Below are positions 54,813-64,000 of a stretch of 64,000 bases of DNA, piece by piece. Below the pieces are notes generated by a model, which was given only the letters and a program-made list of their open reading frames with translations, was not told where the DNA came from and ran no database searches. Each line of letters starts with the position of its first letter. The first letter of the stretch is position 1. The DNA lies in contig NZ_JACZHT010000001.1 of the NCBI RefSeq assembly GCF_014861485.1, positions 434,001-498,000 on the forward strand. The letters are read 5' to 3'. Position numbers and translations under genes: made by a program. The stretch is from Phaeovibrio sulfidiphilus. GTDB taxonomy: Bacteria; Pseudomonadota; Alphaproteobacteria; Rhodospirillales; Rhodospirillaceae.

Positions 54813-56387
54813 TTAATTGGCAGCTTTATGGCCGGGACGTCCCTCGTCATGGTACCGACCGGTACCCAGACTGGACGGCCCCTTGCGAGCGAAGTGGACC
54901 ATCAGGTACATGCCGATCACGAGCAGGATGGTGTAGAAGAGCACGAAGCCTGCCAGAGAGATCATCAGATCGGTCGCGGTCAGCTGGGAGGTGGCCAGGA
55001 ACACCGGCAGAACCTCACCGATTGCCCAGGGCTGGCGGCCGTACTCGGCAACGACCCACCCGGCCTCGGACGCGAGCCAGGGAAGGGGGATGGAGAAGAC
55101 GATCACCCACAGGAAGCGGGGGTGATTCTGGATCGTGCGACGGATAACGAGGGCGAGGGACGTGGCCACAAGAACCGCCATCAGGAAGCCCGCGTACACC
55201 ATGATGCGGAACGAGAAGTACACCGGCCAGACCGAGGGAATGGAGTCCTCGACGGCGGCGGCAATGTCCGCGTCGCTGGCGTCGGCCACGTTCTCGACGT
55301 AGCGCTTCAGAAGCAGGCCGTAGCCAAGGTCACCCTTGGTCTGCTCCCAGGCAGCACGGTCCTCGTCGGTGGCGGTCTTGGCCCGGAGCTTGTCCAAGGA
55401 CGCCACGGCGATCTGACCCTGGCGGATCCGGTGCTCGTGCTCGATCTTGAGATCCTTGATACCCTTGACCTCCTCGTCAAAGGAGCGGGTCGCGATCACA
55501 CCCATCAGCCAGGGAACGTCCACGGAGTATTTCCGCTCCATGGCCTTGTCATCCGGAAGAGCGATCACGGAAAAGGACGAGGGGGCCTTCTCGGTGTGGT
55601 ACTCGGCCTCGATGGCTGCGAGCTTGACCTTCTGCACCTCACCCAGCGTGTAGCCGGACTCGTCGCCCAGAACGATAACCGAGAGAACGGAGGCAATGCC
55701 GAACGCCGTCGCCACAGCAAACGAGCGCTTCGCAAAAGCAAGATCCCGGCCGCGGATCATGTACCACGCCGAGATGCCCAGGACGAAGAAGGTCGCCGTG
55801 CAGTAGCCGGCCGCAACCGTGTGGACGAACTTGACCTGCGCCACCGGGTTCAGAACCAGCTCGGTAAAGCTGGCCATTTCCATGCGCATGGTCTCGGGGT
55901 TGAATTCCGCACCAACCGGAAACTGCATCCAGCCGTTGGCAACCAGGATCCAGAGCGCCGAAAGGTTCGACCCCAGCGCCATAAGGAACGTGGCGGTCAG
56001 GTGCTGGCGCTTTGAAAGCCGGTTCCAGCCCAGAAAAAAGAGGCCGACGAACGTACTTTCAAGGAAGAACGCCATCAGGCCTTCAATGGCAAGCGGGGCG
56101 CCGAAGACGTCGCCCACGTAGTGCGAATAGTATTGCCAGTTCATGCCGAACTGGAATTCCATCGTCAGTCCCGTGGCAACGCCGAGGGCGAAGTTGATGC
56201 CAAACAGCTTCCCCCAGAACTTGGCCATGTCGCGGTAGATGACTTTGTCGGTCATAACGTAGACCGCTTCCATCATGAACACGACCCAGGCAAGGCCCAG
56301 CGTCAGTGGCACAAAGATAAAGTGATACATCCCCGTTGCCGCGAACTGCAAGCGCGACAGGGCGATGAAGGTATCGTCGAAGATCAT
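54813..56387 (-). CDS. cydA: cytochrome bd ubiquinol oxidase subunit I
   Basis: A 524-aa subunit carrying the haems. GMYHFIFVPLTLG supplies the b595 ligand region, FGMNWQYYSHYVGD and the AEYGRQPWAIGEVLP motif next to the quinol-binding Q-loop are present. AGGAGT precedes the ATG. First gene of cydABX-cydDC; its upstream region carries a -10 box and an inverted repeat. Confidence 0.97.
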   Translation of the reverse strand: MIFDDTFIALSRLQFAATGMYHFIFVPLTLGLAWVVFMMEAVYVMTDKVIYRDMAKFWGKLFGINFALGVATGLTMEFQFGMNWQYYSHYVGDVFGAPLAIEGLMAFFLESTFVGLFFLGWNRLSKRQHLTATFLMALGSNLSALWILVANGWMQFPVGAEFNPETMRMEMASFTELVLNPVAQVKFVHTVAAGYCTATFFVLGISAWYMIRGRDLAFAKRSFAVATAFGIASVLSVIVLGDESGYTLGEVQKVKLAAIEAEYHTEKAPSSFSVIALPDDKAMERKYSVDVPWLMGVIATRSFDEEVKGIKDLKIEHEHRIRQGQIAVASLDKLRAKTATDEDRAAWEQTKGDLGYGLLLKRYVENVADASDADIAAAVEDSIPSVWPVYFSFRIMVYAGFLMAVLVATSLALVIRRTIQNHPRFLWVIVFSIPLPWLASEAGWVVAEYGRQPWAIGEVLPVFLATSQLTATDLMISLAGFVLFYTILLVIGMYLMVHFARKGPSSLGTGRYHDEGRPGHKAAN

Positions 56388-56486
56388 GGCGGACTCCTGT
56401 CCTTTTGGACGAAGACATTCTCCGGGCGCGGATCCCTTCGGATATAGCTTGGAACAAGCGTCTCCTCTCCGAAGGGCGTTCGAATT

Positions 56487-56492
56487 ATTATA
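56487..56492 (-). promoter_or_regulatory. -10-like box of cydA
   Basis: TATAAT on the minus strand, 100 bases before the cydA ATG. No good -35 was found at 16-18 bases, so an activator may be needed. Confidence 0.35.
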
Positions 56493-56635
56493 TTTTCTAG
56501 CAACGAACGCGGGGAAAAGAAAGGGTTTCCGGGCGGTTTCGCCTTGAAATGGAGAAAATCAAGCCAAAAACGGGTGTTTTTGGAGAAAAGTTCCACCTCA
56601 GAACGGCTTGAAAGTGAAAGACGCACCCGGAAGCG

Positions 56636-56659
56636 TATATACCGCCGGTCGGGTATATA
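56636..56659. promoter_or_regulatory. inverted repeat TATATACC-N8-GGTATATA
   Basis: Perfect 8-bp arms separated by GCCGGTCG, about 250 bases upstream of cydA and 145 bases upstream of the -10-like box. The two half-sites are 16 bases centre to centre. It looks like a regulator-binding site; which protein is unknown, though a LytTR regulator gene lies immediately beyond. Confidence 0.5.
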
Positions 56660-56796
56660 TCCGGAGTCGCATTTTCAAAAAGGGTCCGGGCATTACAAAA
56701 AGTGCATGTTTTGACAATCTGGCTGCAAGATGGCGGAAACCCGGGACCGACTCGACACACGGAAACGGGCGGGCGCACACCGGGCCCGAAAACACA

Positions 56797-56818
56797 AAAC
56801 CCGCCAGCGGGCGGGTTT
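56797..56818 (-). terminator. terminator of the LytTR gene
   Basis: AAACCCGCC and GGCGGGTTT with loop AGCG; on the minus strand TTTTGTGTTT follows. It ends the regulator transcript before the cydA promoter. Confidence 0.75.
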
Positions 56819-56934
56819 CGGCGTCTCGAGGATCTACCGTGGCGTGCCCCGTATCACGTGGCGCCGGGCGCCGGTCCGCGAACCGGCCCGCCGGGGCACC
56901 CCGCTCAGCGGATCAGGGGCCCGCGGCCCCGATG

Positions 56935-57951
56935 TCACAGGCGCGGCGGAACCGGGGGAGCCCCATGCCCCGTGTGCTCCGAAGAGCCGAACCGGCCAGC
57001 CGGGGACGGGCCCGGAGCCGCCAGCAGCCAGCCGGCCTCCTCGACCTCTTTCTGCCGGGCCCGGGACACCGGAACCACAAGGCCGTTGGTCAGGCGCAGC
57101 GCCACGGAGCGGTCCTCCCGGATCACAGCCTCCACCGCACCGCGCGCGACCCACCAGCGGCGGTGAACCTGCATCCCCGCATCCGCACCCAGCTCCCGGA
57201 CCGCGTCCGAGAAACGGCGCAAGAGGGCTCCGTTCCCGCCGAACGCAAACACGCGGACGTAATGGTCCTCGGAACACAGGGCCAGGACCGGCCCCTCAAG
57301 CCCCGGGGGCATGGACCGCAGGCACCCGGTATCAGCCTCCGGTTGCAGACCGCCCTGCCCGCGCGCAGCAGGCGGAAACACCGCGCCCGCCCCCTCGAAT
57401 TCCTCGGGAAAGAAGAAGGCCCGCCGGTCCCGCGGTCGCGAACGCAAATCGCCCGCAAGTATCTTTTTGTTCAGACGGGCGCGGGCGCGCCGCCCGGGAC
57501 GGGCCCTCAGGGGTATACCGGCGGACAGGGCTGCCCACACGGCGCGCGGACGCAGAAGCGGCCGGCGCTCAAGCCCCCACAGGATCACCAGGGACAGACC
57601 GAAGGCGAGAGCATACACCCCGGCAAGGGCGCGGCCGACCGTGATCCCCTGCACCAGGCCAAGGGCGAACACGGCCAGCGCAAGGGGCCCGGTGCACAGC
57701 AGCGCGGCAAGAGCCGCCACCGCAAGCCCAAGAACCCGGGTGGAGCGCACCAGCATGGCGGACACACACAGGCACAGGTAGCTCGCCGCTCCGGCCAGGG
57801 CTCCGAACCCGGCCCAGGGGGCGACCCGCACCGCCGGGTCCAGGCCCGCCGGAACGAGACCGGCAAAAGACAGGAAGAGCGCCGCCAGCGGAAACAGGGC
57901 TGCGGCGCAGATCGAGCACACCAGCAGTCGGGTCATACGAAACGGGGGCAT
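56935..57951 (-). CDS. membrane-bound LytTR-domain transcriptional regulator
   Basis: A 338-aa protein with four N-terminal transmembrane helices (LLVCSICAAALFPLAALF, AGFGALAGAASYLCLCV, VLGLAVAALAALLC, ALAVFALGLVQGITV to ALAFGLSLVILWGL) and a C-terminal LytTR DNA-binding domain at about 210-320 (LALCSEDHYVRVFAFGGNGALLRRFSDAVREL, MQVHRRWWVARGAVEAVI, LRLTNGLVVPVSRARQKEV). Membrane LytTR proteins sense signals at the envelope. It precedes cydA in the same direction, suggesting but not proving control of it. An ATG at 57936 is an alternative start. Confidence 0.85.
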   Translation of the reverse strand: MPPFRMTRLLVCSICAAALFPLAALFLSFAGLVPAGLDPAVRVAPWAGFGALAGAASYLCLCVSAMLVRSTRVLGLAVAALAALLCTGPLALAVFALGLVQGITVGRALAGVYALAFGLSLVILWGLERRPLLRPRAVWAALSAGIPLRARPGRRARARLNKKILAGDLRSRPRDRRAFFFPEEFEGAGAVFPPAARGQGGLQPEADTGCLRSMPPGLEGPVLALCSEDHYVRVFAFGGNGALLRRFSDAVRELGADAGMQVHRRWWVARGAVEAVIREDRSVALRLTNGLVVPVSRARQKEVEEAGWLLAAPGPSPAGRFGSSEHTGHGAPPVPPRL

Positions 57952-58086
57952 GGTCTGGGCGCTCCCGGACGCCGGTGCGACGCACGCGCGGTGCTCCCGA
58001 AGGCCGCCCAGGGCAGTCCGCCGGTCCCGAACCGGGGCGCGGGCGCATCAGGGCAAGGCATCCGGCCGGCCACAGGCAAACGCCGG

Positions 58087-58365
58087 CTAGCGATAGTAGC
58101 GGGTCCGGCTGCGGTCCAGCCGCTTCAGGCGGTAGCCCTCGGGGCAGCGGGCAAGCCCGTCCTGTGTCCACTCCAGCGGAACCGTGTCCGACAGGGAGAA
58201 CAGCCCGCCGGAGGACAGGCACTCGCAGTCCACAATGGTACAGGCCATGGACAGATCCTCGACCGGCGTCACCGTGAATTTGTCCTTGTCCGAGGCGCGC
58301 ACGCAGCCGCCAAGAGCACCAAACGCCAGGGACAGGACAAGGATCTGGGAAAAACGCCGGGTCAT
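58087..58365 (-). CDS. small lipoprotein of unknown function
   Basis: A 92-aa lipoprotein. Residues 1-20 are a signal peptide ending ALGG, with C21 in the lipobox. The mature part contains CTIVDCEC and RCPEGY, a cysteine-rich core. No family recognised. AGGA lies nine bases before the ATG. It stands between the LytTR and GNAT genes on the same strand. Confidence 0.75.
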   Translation of the reverse strand: MTRRFSQILVLSLAFGALGGCVRASDKDKFTVTPVEDLSMACTIVDCECLSSGGLFSLSDTVPLEWTQDGLARCPEGYRLKRLDRSRTRYYR

Positions 58366-58433
58366 GGAGAGTCCTTTACGACGGAAGTGCCAGGTCTGGC
58401 GATTGGGAGAACGGGCCCGACCGGCGCAGGCCG

Positions 58434-58973
58434 TCAGGCCACATGGGGCAGGGACACGCTCTCCGCCCGCACGAGCACGCCGGACCGGGTGGACCGGGCG
58501 GCGGCGGCGCTCAAAGGCAGGGCCAGAACCCGGTGCGGGGCCTCGTCCGGCATGACAATGCCAAAGTCACCGGCGCTGACAAACCCGAAGCGCTCGTAAT
58601 ACGCACTGTCGCCCACCAGGACAATCATGTCCACACCCTGGGCCCGGGCCGCGGCAATGGCGTGCCTCATCAGCATGCCGCCAATCCCCAGCGCCTTCAG
58701 CGGAGGGTCAATGGCAATGGGGCCCAGAAGGATCGTGTTCAGGGGCGCACCCGTCCCGCCGACCAGGAAGACCGGCCAGTTCCGGACCGTGCCGACCAGG
58801 GCCCCGCCGGGCTCGGAATGGGCGGTGAAACACAGGGAGGAGACAGGCGCAATGGCCTCCCGGTACCGGTAGGAGATCTTCCTGTGCCGGTCCGTGCCGA
58901 AGGCAACATCAAGGAGCGCCTCGATGGCGCCCGAGAACTCGGGAGTTTCAGTCTGAAGGGTAACGGTAACCAT
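58434..58973 (-). CDS. GNAT family N-acetyltransferase, YhbS-like
   Basis: A 179-aa GNAT protein. LVGTVRNWPVFLVGG and ILLGPIAIDPPLKALGIGGMLMRHAIAAARAQG form the acetyl-CoA site, and YYERFGFVSAGDFGI the C-terminal motif, as in YhbS-like enzymes. Substrate unknown. GAGGAG precedes the ATG; a strong promoter lies about 235 bases upstream. Confidence 0.85.
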   Translation of the reverse strand: MVTVTLQTETPEFSGAIEALLDVAFGTDRHRKISYRYREAIAPVSSLCFTAHSEPGGALVGTVRNWPVFLVGGTGAPLNTILLGPIAIDPPLKALGIGGMLMRHAIAAARAQGVDMIVLVGDSAYYERFGFVSAGDFGIVMPDEAPHRVLALPLSAAAARSTRSGVLVRAESVSLPHVA

Positions 58974-59207
58974 GAAGCGCGCTCCTCGGAGCCATGAAAG
59001 AAAGCCGTGGCCTGCAGCGTCCGTGTCGCAAGTCCCAGTCCGGCGTTCCGTGTTCCTTCAGGCACGCACAGGGGACGGGCGGGCGCCGCAGGGGTTCATC
59101 CCTGCTGCACACCGGGTGCGTCGTCGTCGGATGTTCGGATGCGCAAACACCGGTCTTGGCCTCGTGTCCCGTAATACGTGCGTGCAGAACGTCTCTTTCA
59201 CGACGCT

Positions 59208-59238
59208 ACTATAAGGGGGAAAACCGGGTTTTTGTCAA
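59208..59238 (-). promoter_or_regulatory. strong-looking promoter of the GNAT gene
   Basis: On the minus strand a perfect TTGACA (59238-59233) and TATAGT (59213-59208) are 19 bases apart; TTATAG at 18 bases is an alternative -10. Start would be near 59200. Confidence 0.5.
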
Positions 59239-59310
59239 GAGCCGCGCACACCTGGACCCATCCGGGCCCGGTCTGCACGGGCAGGTGGCCCTGAACGGGG
59301 ATTTAATGCT

Positions 59311-59327
59311 TGTGATTTCCGGTCACA
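59311..59327. promoter_or_regulatory. inverted repeat TGTGA-N7-TCACA
   Basis: Perfect 5-bp arms 63 bases upstream of the DsbA-like ATG. It resembles a CRP site but the spacer is seven rather than six bases. Confidence 0.3.
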
Positions 59328-59389
59328 CCCCTATTTTCGTGAGAGTGACCCGCACCGTTCTCCGGCTCTGACCAGGAAAGACCGACTCC

Positions 59390-60166
59390 ATGACCCCGTT
59401 CTCCCGACGTCCCGGGCCGAGCGCCCTGGCTTCCCTGAGCGTCCTGTGTGCCCTGCTTCTTTCTCCCGTTTCTCCCGCGCCGGCGACCGCGCAGACGCCG
59501 CAGGCCGCGACCGGTGACCGGGACATGGGCGAGCAAATGCGCCGCGCCTTTCTGGACGACCCGACCATTGTGCGCGATGCCCTGATGGCCTACCAGCGCT
59601 TCGAGAAGGAGATGGAGGCACAGCGCACCGCAGCGGCGGCCAGCCGGCTGGACGAGATCCTGCAAAAGGCCCCCGGCCTGAAGCCCTTCGGCAACCCGAA
59701 AGGCGACGCCCTTGTGGTGGAGTTCTCGGACTATAACTGCGGCTACTGCAAGCAGGCCTCCGCCAACCTCCGGGAGGTTCTGAAGGCGGACCCGAACGTG
59801 CGGCTCTACGTTCTCGAGATGCCCATCTTCGGACAGGAGTCCCTGGAGCTCGCCCGCCTTGCCCTCGCGGCACAGGTTCAGGGCAAGTACGAGGCCCTCC
59901 ACTGGGCGCTGATGAGCCAGCGCGGCCGCGTCACCACCGACACCCTGCTGCGCCTTGCGAAGGAACAGGGACTTGATGTGGACCGGCTGAAAAAGGATGC
60001 CCGCAGCAACGAGGTCGAGCAGACCCTGGACATCTCCCTGGGCCTGGCCCGGGACTTCGGGGTGTCCGGCACACCGGCCTTCATCATCGGCAACCAGCTG
60101 ATCCCCGGCGCCCTCCCCACGAACACCATTCTCGAGCTCCTCCGGGAGGCCCGCAAGGCGCCCTGA
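59390..60166 (+). CDS. periplasmic DsbA-family thiol oxidoreductase
   Basis: A 258-aa exported protein. Residues 1-35 are a signal peptide (LASLSVLCALLLSPVSPAPATAQ). A short helical segment precedes the thioredoxin-like fold with CGYC in EFSDYNCGYCKQA and the cis-Pro loop GVSGTPAFIIGNQLIPGAL. It fits the Com1/BdbD-like DsbA branch with an N-terminal extension. It may form or isomerise disulfides in the periplasm. A terminator follows. Confidence 0.9.
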   Translation: MTPFSRRPGPSALASLSVLCALLLSPVSPAPATAQTPQAATGDRDMGEQMRRAFLDDPTIVRDALMAYQRFEKEMEAQRTAAAASRLDEILQKAPGLKPFGNPKGDALVVEFSDYNCGYCKQASANLREVLKADPNVRLYVLEMPIFGQESLELARLALAAQVQGKYEALHWALMSQRGRVTTDTLLRLAKEQGLDVDRLKKDARSNEVEQTLDISLGLARDFGVSGTPAFIIGNQLIPGALPTNTILELLREARKAP

Positions 60167-60256
60167 CACCCGGCGCCCCGGCCCGCCCGCGACCGGCAGC
60201 CCTCACGGGACACGGCACCCGGCAGGATCAAGGCGCACTCCGAGACCACACACCAC

Positions 60257-60291
60257 AAGGGCCCGGCCTGGAACACGGCGGGGCCCTTTCT
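60257..60291 (+). terminator. terminator after the DsbA-like gene
   Basis: AAGGGCCC and GGGCCCTT pair across a loop that can also pair GGCC with GGC, then TTTCT. It lies 90 bases past the stop. Confidence 0.7.
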
Positions 60292-60297
60292 CCATGG

Positions 60298-60381
60298 TGC
60301 CGCATGACGTCTCCGTGCTGCCGCATGACGTCTCCGTGCTGCCGCATGACGTCTCCGTGCTGCCGCAGGATGTCACCATGC
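60298..60381. repeat. 21-bp tandem repeat, three perfect copies and one diverged
   Basis: The unit TGCCGCATGACGTCTCCGTG plus one C is repeated exactly at 60298, 60319 and 60340; a fourth copy at 60361 diverges. Each unit holds the palindrome GACGTC. 21 is a multiple of three, but no coding frame with start and ribosome site is visible. Confidence 0.85.
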
Positions 60382-60470
60382 TGCCGCACAGGCGGGGACC
60401 GGGGAGCCCCCAGCCTTCCCGAGAGACTTTGGGGCAGGCAGACCGGAGAGGGGGAACCCGGCACGCGACA

Positions 60471-60740
60471 CTAGGGCGCGTACATGTCCCGGTCCCGGGC
60501 GTAGGCGTCCCGGTACAGATCCAGAAGCCGTTTGGCCTCGGGATTGATGGCCGCATGCTCCTCCAGCGCCATGGTCACGAAGGTCGCAAAGGTCACGGCC
60601 TCGCCCTTGCCCCGCAGCCCCTGGGAGCGGGCAATCTTCACAAGAGTGTCGTGAATGAACGAGCGCGCCATCACATTCAGCTGACGCTTGACCGTGTGGT
60701 GCTTCTCGCGCCACCGGTTCTGGTTTTCTGTCGTGGCCAT
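60471..60740 (-). CDS. small conserved protein of unknown function
   Basis: An 89-aa protein: NRWREKHHTVKRQLNVMARSFIHDTLVKIARS, then GKGEAVTFATFVTMALEEHAAINPEAKRLLDLYRDAY. Basic N-terminal half and helical C-terminal half; I recognise it as the type of small protein found in Rhodospirillales but cannot name a function. The ATG at 60740 fits; the much longer frame upstream is a shadow of the Nudix gene. It is divergent from the Nudix gene. Confidence 0.7.
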   Translation of the reverse strand: MATTENQNRWREKHHTVKRQLNVMARSFIHDTLVKIARSQGLRGKGEAVTFATFVTMALEEHAAINPEAKRLLDLYRDAYARDRDMYAP

Positions 60741-61037
60741 GGCCCGCTCTCTGTGATCGTGCGCCAGCCGCAGACGGACCGGCGCATCCGGATGAACACC
60801 AATACAGCCCGTAGGAATAAAAGCTATAATGTGCCGTGAAATTACGTAAGGGAACACCTTTTTTCCCCGGGCAACGGGCTCGGAGGCGCCCGGAGCTGGA
60901 GGCGCCCCGGATCCTGCCCCGCGGGCCCGGGGCGAACCGGGGCCCCCGCAACGGCTCCGGGCGGTCTTGACGCCATGCCCCCCGGACCCGAGGTGCCCCT
61001 TTACGCGACTGTCCCCCGCCTGCCGGAGACCTGTACC
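60741..61037. other. short divergent gap before the Nudix gene
   Basis: A perfect TATAAT at 60825-60830 (plus strand) lies in an AT-richer patch, but no matching -35 is seen for either strand. Otherwise GC-rich spacer with no gene. Confidence 0.35.
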
Positions 61038-61502
61038 ATGAGCCTTGTCGAGAAACTCGTTCACGCCGCCCGCACCGGCCTGCGTGTTGTGGCCCGCGCC
61101 CAGACCATCGGCGTGCGCGGGGCCCTCTTCAGTCCGGACGGACACGTCCTCCTGGTCCGCCACACGTACCAGCCCGGGTGGATGCTGCCGGGCGGAGGCA
61201 TCAGCCCGGGCGAAACTCCCGAGACCGCGTTCCGCCGCGAGATGCAGGAGGAAACCGGCCTGACCGTCAACGGGGACCTGACCCTGCTCGGGGTCTACCA
61301 CTCGATCCAGCGCGGACTGGATGACTATGTGGTTTTCTACGTGGCGCGCAACGTCCCGGGCACACCATGCCCCAGCGATCCGCTGGAAATCCGGGAGGCC
61401 GCCTGGTTTTCCCCGGACCGGCTGCCGGAGGGCACCACCCCGGGCACCCTGGCGCGGCTCGATGAGATCGCGGGGCGCGGCCCCGTCCGGCAGACCTGGT
61501 AG
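61038..61502 (+). CDS. Nudix hydrolase
   Basis: A 154-aa Nudix protein. The Nudix box is GISPGETPETAFRREMQEET followed by GL, with all catalytic Glu residues. VRGALFSPDGHVLLVRHTYQPGWMLPGGG precedes it. The family hydrolyses nucleoside-diphosphate-linked compounds; substrate not predictable. The ATG at 61038 has GGAG eleven bases upstream. It is convergent with clpA. Confidence 0.88.
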   Translation: MSLVEKLVHAARTGLRVVARAQTIGVRGALFSPDGHVLLVRHTYQPGWMLPGGGISPGETPETAFRREMQEETGLTVNGDLTLLGVYHSIQRGLDDYVVFYVARNVPGTPCPSDPLEIREAAWFSPDRLPEGTTPGTLARLDEIAGRGPVRQTW

Positions 61503-61626
61503 GACGGGGGGCACTCCCGGCACCGATCTCCCGGCCTGCAACAGCCCGGGAGTCCCTTCGGAAACCGCCGGCCCGGTTCGAGCCCGCGCCGTGCCCAAAA
61601 GACCGATCCCACGCACAGCCCCCTGC

Positions 61627-61700
61627 GCTCGCCCGCACCCCGGTTCGTCGACCGCACTTCCCCGCTCGCCTGCACCCCGGTTCGCCCACTGCTCTTCCCC
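61627..61700. repeat. 37-bp tandem repeat, two copies and a fragment
   Basis: 61627-61663 and 61664-61700 match at 32 of 37 positions, beginning GCTCGCC.GCACCCCGGTTCG. A third unit begins at 61701 and is lost. Confidence 0.75.
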
Positions 61701-61719
61701 GCTCACCCGAGACCCGCGC

Positions 61720-61746
61720 AAAAAAAGGGGCCCGAAGGCCCCTTTT
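61720..61746. terminator. bidirectional terminator between Nudix and clpA
   Basis: AAAAGGGGCC and GGCCCCTTTT around CGAA, with an A-run on one side and a T-run on the other. It ends both convergent transcripts. Confidence 0.85.
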
Positions 61747-61769
61747 GACACAGATGCGGACGGACAGGA

Positions 61770-64000
<2,231 letters not shown>

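Larger units (their letters stand above)
56388..56934. other. cydA upstream region
   Basis: No gene in these 547 bases. It contains a -10-like box (56487-56492), an 8-bp inverted repeat (56636-56659), a terminator (56797-56818), and AT-richer sequence than the genes. I looked for an FNR box (TTGAT-N4-ATCAA) and found none of correct spacing. Confidence 0.5.
58974..59389. other. divergent region between the GNAT and DsbA-like genes
   Basis: No gene. Contains the minus-strand promoter (59208-59238), leaving a leader of about 225 bases before the GNAT ATG, and a TGTGA-N7-TCACA repeat (59311-59327) on the DsbA side. Confidence 0.5.

Noticed and set aside
56560-56730. FNR box upstream of cydA
   Set aside because: TTGAA and AATCAA-like halves exist near 56550-56565 but with wrong spacing; no TTGAT-N4-ATCAA was found.
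59311-59327. CRP binding site
   Set aside because: The arms TGTGA/TCACA are right but the spacer is seven, not six, bases; kept only as an inverted repeat.
60298-60381. 21-bp repeats as a CRISPR array
   Set aside because: Units are contiguous with no spacers and no cas gene is present.
60471-61751. Long minus-strand frame (426 codons) across the Nudix gene
   Set aside because: Only its last 89 codons look like a real protein; the rest is antisense to the Nudix gene and repeat DNA.

Overview
The window is GC-rich bacterial chromosome, most likely from an alphaproteobacterium near the Rhodospirillales. This is inferred from gene content: rpmI-rplT-pheS-pheT gene order, a BamF-type (DUF3035) lipoprotein behind ileS-lspA, citramalate synthase, two ferredoxin-linked 2-oxoacid oxidoreductases, a cydABX-cydDC bd oxidase locus and rubrerythrin. 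No rRNA, tRNA, transposase, phage structural gene or CRISPR array was found. The mix of ferredoxin enzymes, bd oxidase, rubrerythrin and glycogen genes suggests a microaerobic or facultatively anaerobic life, possibly phototrophic, but no photosynthesis gene is present to prove it.

Layout. 1-4.9 kb: start of a NADAR protein, then pheT, pheS, rplT and rpmI on the minus strand with a terminator-like hairpin before pheS. 5-8.3 kb: an XRE regulator with several inverted repeats upstream, an N-formylglutamate amidohydrolase, a small conserved protein and a 2[4Fe-4S] ferredoxin. 8.7-11.3 kb: korA-korB, divergent from the ferredoxin. 11.6-14.7 kb: a GNAT protein divergent from dapD-dapE. 15-18 kb: iorB, iorA and queF on the minus strand. 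18.3-20.9 kb: msrB-msrA and guaA. 21.2-22.5 kb: one AT-rich, probably acquired DUF3644 gene right after guaA. 22.8-25 kb: a GH17-like membrane protein and a small membrane protein. 25.4-30.4 kb: ileS-lspA-bamF and a YqgE/AlgH protein. 30.4-32.7 kb: a DsbD/ScsB-type protein. 33-39 kb: HD phosphohydrolase, an orphan 119-aa protein, a large gene-poor stretch holding a candidate small RNA, rubrerythrin, an 88-aa protein co-translated with a cNMP-binding/TPR protein, and a double cold-shock protein. 40-47 kb: stand-alone Lrp/AsnC ligand-binding domain, a solute-binding protein coupled to glgC, and divergent glgA-glgP. 47.2-49.7 kb: cimA and a TrmJ-like methyltransferase. 50-56.4 kb: cydABX-cydDC on the minus strand. 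57-64 kb: LytTR membrane regulator, lipoprotein, GNAT, DsbA-like protein, an 89-aa protein, a Nudix hydrolase and most of clpA.

Genes work in tight groups. Stop/start overlaps of ATGA, GTGA or TGATG type occur in pheS/pheT, korA/korB, dapD/dapE, iorA/iorB, msrB/msrA, glgC/solute-binding protein and the 88-aa/cNMP-TPR pair; cydC also starts inside the end of cydD. These imply translational coupling.

An unexpected feature is that many intergenic gaps hold short GC-rich direct or tandem repeats that differ from gap to gap (units of 12, 16, 21, about 32, 37, 57 and 59 bp). The most promising unexplained items are the candidate small RNA at 34932-35024, the DUF3644 gene, the TATATACC inverted repeat upstream of cydA, and the cNMP-TPR protein with its small partner.
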